Shown here: in pieces, positions 5,535-6,601 of the stretch
How positions within the stretch are numbered: position 1 is the stretch's first letter
Layout: each line of letters begins with the position of its first letter
NCBI GenBank assembly: GCA_002479405.1
Contig: DLMX01000073.1
Location: 1 to 6,601 of the forward strand
Source: Methylophilaceae bacterium UBA7525
GTDB taxonomy: Bacteria; Pseudomonadota; Gammaproteobacteria; Burkholderiales; Methylophilaceae
DNA: 6,601 nt
Reading direction: 5' to 3'
The notes under the pieces: model-generated
The model's input: the letters and a program-made list of their open reading frames with translations, nothing else
Databases searched by the model: none
Told to the model about the DNA's origin: nothing
Position numbers and translations under genes: made by a program

Positions 5535-6601
5535 ATGTCCAAAGCCTATCTGCTTTTATATGCCATTCTTGTCAGCAGCATACTCGCCGGCTGCGGCATC
5601 AACCCGGTCACCAAAAAACGTGAACTCCAGCTGATTTCCGAGCAGAAGGAAATCGCCATTGGCCAACAGAACTATGCACCTACGCGGCAATCGCAGGGCG
5701 GCGATTACGTCATCGACCCGGAACTGACGGCCTACGTGCAAAGCATCGGTCAGCGCCTGGCAGCCGTTTCCGACCGGCCGCTGCCTTATGAATTTATCGT
5801 CATCAACAACTCCGTGCCGAATGCCTGGGCCATGCCAGGCGGCAAGATCGCCTTCAACCGCGGCCTGCTCTATGAACTGAACAGCGAAGCAGAACTGGCC
5901 GCGGTCATGGGTCACGAGATCGTGCACTCTGCCGCTCGCCACGGTGCGCAGAACATGGAACGCGGCGTATTGCTGCAAGGTGCCGTCATGGCCATCGGCA
6001 TCGGTGCGCAAAACAGCGACTACGGCAACCTGATCGTCGGCGGCTCACAATTGGGCGCCCAGCTGATTTCATCCAAATACGGTCGCGATGCGGAATCGGA
6101 ATCCGACTACTACGGCATGCTTTACATGAAAAAGGCAGGCTACGACCCGGCGGCGGCTGTCAGCCTGCAGGAAACCTTCGTGCGGCTGAATGAAAACAAA
6201 CAAACCAATTTCCTCGAAGGCCTGTTTGCCAGCCATCCGCCTTCCCAGGCCAGGGTTGATGCAAACCGTGAAACACTGGAAGAAGTCGGTGCCGGCGGCG
6301 AATGGGGCAAGGAAGTCTATGCGCAAAAAGTCGGCAAACTGAAGGCGACCCAGTCGGCCTACAAGGCGCATGACGAAGGCGTAGCGGCGCTGAGTAAGGG
6401 AGATACGGCCAAGGCCCTGACACTGGCCAAACAGGCGATCGCCATTGAACCACGCGAACCGAGATTCCAGGACCTGCTGGGCGATATCGCACTATCGCAA
6501 AAAAAATACGACGAGGCGCTCAAGTACTACGCGGCAGCCATCAAAATGCAACCGGATTATTTCAAGCCGCACATTCAGAGCGGCATCGCGCTCTATAACA
6601 G
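5535..6601 (+). CDS. M48-family zinc metalloprotease lipoprotein with C-terminal TPR repeats, 3'-truncated
   Basis: Probable periplasm-facing, membrane-anchored metalloprotease. 355 full codons are visible and the frame is still open at the right edge. The N-terminus is a lipoprotein signal peptide: a Lys, a hydrophobic run and the lipobox LAGC with Cys20 (5592-5594), then GINPVTKKRELQLISE, typical of M48 lipoproteins. Asp and Lys are absent just after Cys20; Gly is at +2, so outer-membrane sorting is likely. The zinc site is HEIVH at residues 127-131 (5913-5927). The third ligand is probably Glu187 in ESESD (6093-6107). A family-typical SHPPSQAR has His234 (6234-6236), which aligns in my reading with the regulatory zinc-contacting His of BepA. 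TPR-like helices begin near residue 275: one at about 275-308, a clear one at 311-344 (GDIALSQKKYDEALKYYAAAI), and the start of a third. This M48-plus-TPR plan is that of BepA (YfgC), but BepA is soluble, so I give no symbol. The catalytic residues look intact. The gene is 42 nt after nadD. Confidence 0.9.
   Translation, partial: MSKAYLLLYAILVSSILAGCGINPVTKKRELQLISEQKEIAIGQQNYAPTRQSQGGDYVIDPELTAYVQSIGQRLAAVSDRPLPYEFIVINNSVPNAWAMPGGKIAFNRGLLYELNSEAELAAVMGHEIVHSAARHGAQNMERGVLLQGAVMAIGIGAQNSDYGNLIVGGSQLGAQLISSKYGRDAESESDYYGMLYMKKAGYDPAAAVSLQETFVRLNENKQTNFLEGLFASHPPSQARVDANRETLEEVGAGGEWGKEVYAQKVGKLKATQSAYKAHDEGVAALSKGDTAKALTLAKQAIAIEPREPRFQDLLGDIALSQKKYDEALKYYAAAIKMQPDYFKPHIQSGIALYN

Overview
The window looks like a core chromosomal segment of a Gram-negative proteobacterium, most likely a betaproteobacterium. 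I base this on the run leuS-lptE-holA-proA-nadD, the protein sequences as I recall those families, the LPS export lipoprotein LptE (which implies an outer membrane), and moderately high GC with GC-rich third positions. The lineage call is recognition from memory, not a database search. Everything lies on the + strand. The genes are packed with gaps of 4, 18 and 7 nt, one 20-nt overlap and one 42-nt gap, which suggests one operon or a tight co-directional cluster.

Layout. Positions 1-2027 hold the 3' two-thirds or more of leuS (leucyl-tRNA synthetase), cut by the left edge. Positions 2032-2529 hold lptE (LPS-assembly lipoprotein). Positions 2548-3570 hold holA (DNA polymerase III delta subunit). 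Positions 3578-4834 hold proA (glutamate-5-semialdehyde dehydrogenase). Positions 4815-5492 hold nadD (nicotinate-nucleotide adenylyltransferase). From 5535 to the right edge there is a 3'-truncated gene for an M48-family zinc metalloprotease lipoprotein with C-terminal TPR repeats. No gene-free stretch exceeds 42 nt. I found no tRNA, rRNA, mobile element, CRISPR array or convincing rho-independent terminator.

The first five genes are unrelated housekeeping functions (translation, LPS transport, replication, proline and NAD synthesis) that are neighbours in many proteobacteria. The last gene is the least routine. It has the architecture of BepA-like outer-membrane quality-control proteases but carries a lipobox. 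It sits directly after nadD, where rsfS (ribosome silencing factor) is often found. Because BepA acts on LptD/LptE assembly in E. coli, its presence in the same cluster as lptE is suggestive, though unproven.

The window does not contain a clear undescribed system. The points worth a second look are modest: the position of the M48-TPR gene, a changed first residue in the LeuRS KMSKS loop, two GC-rich hairpins in poorly conserved coding segments, and two gene starts without a recognisable Shine-Dalgarno sequence.
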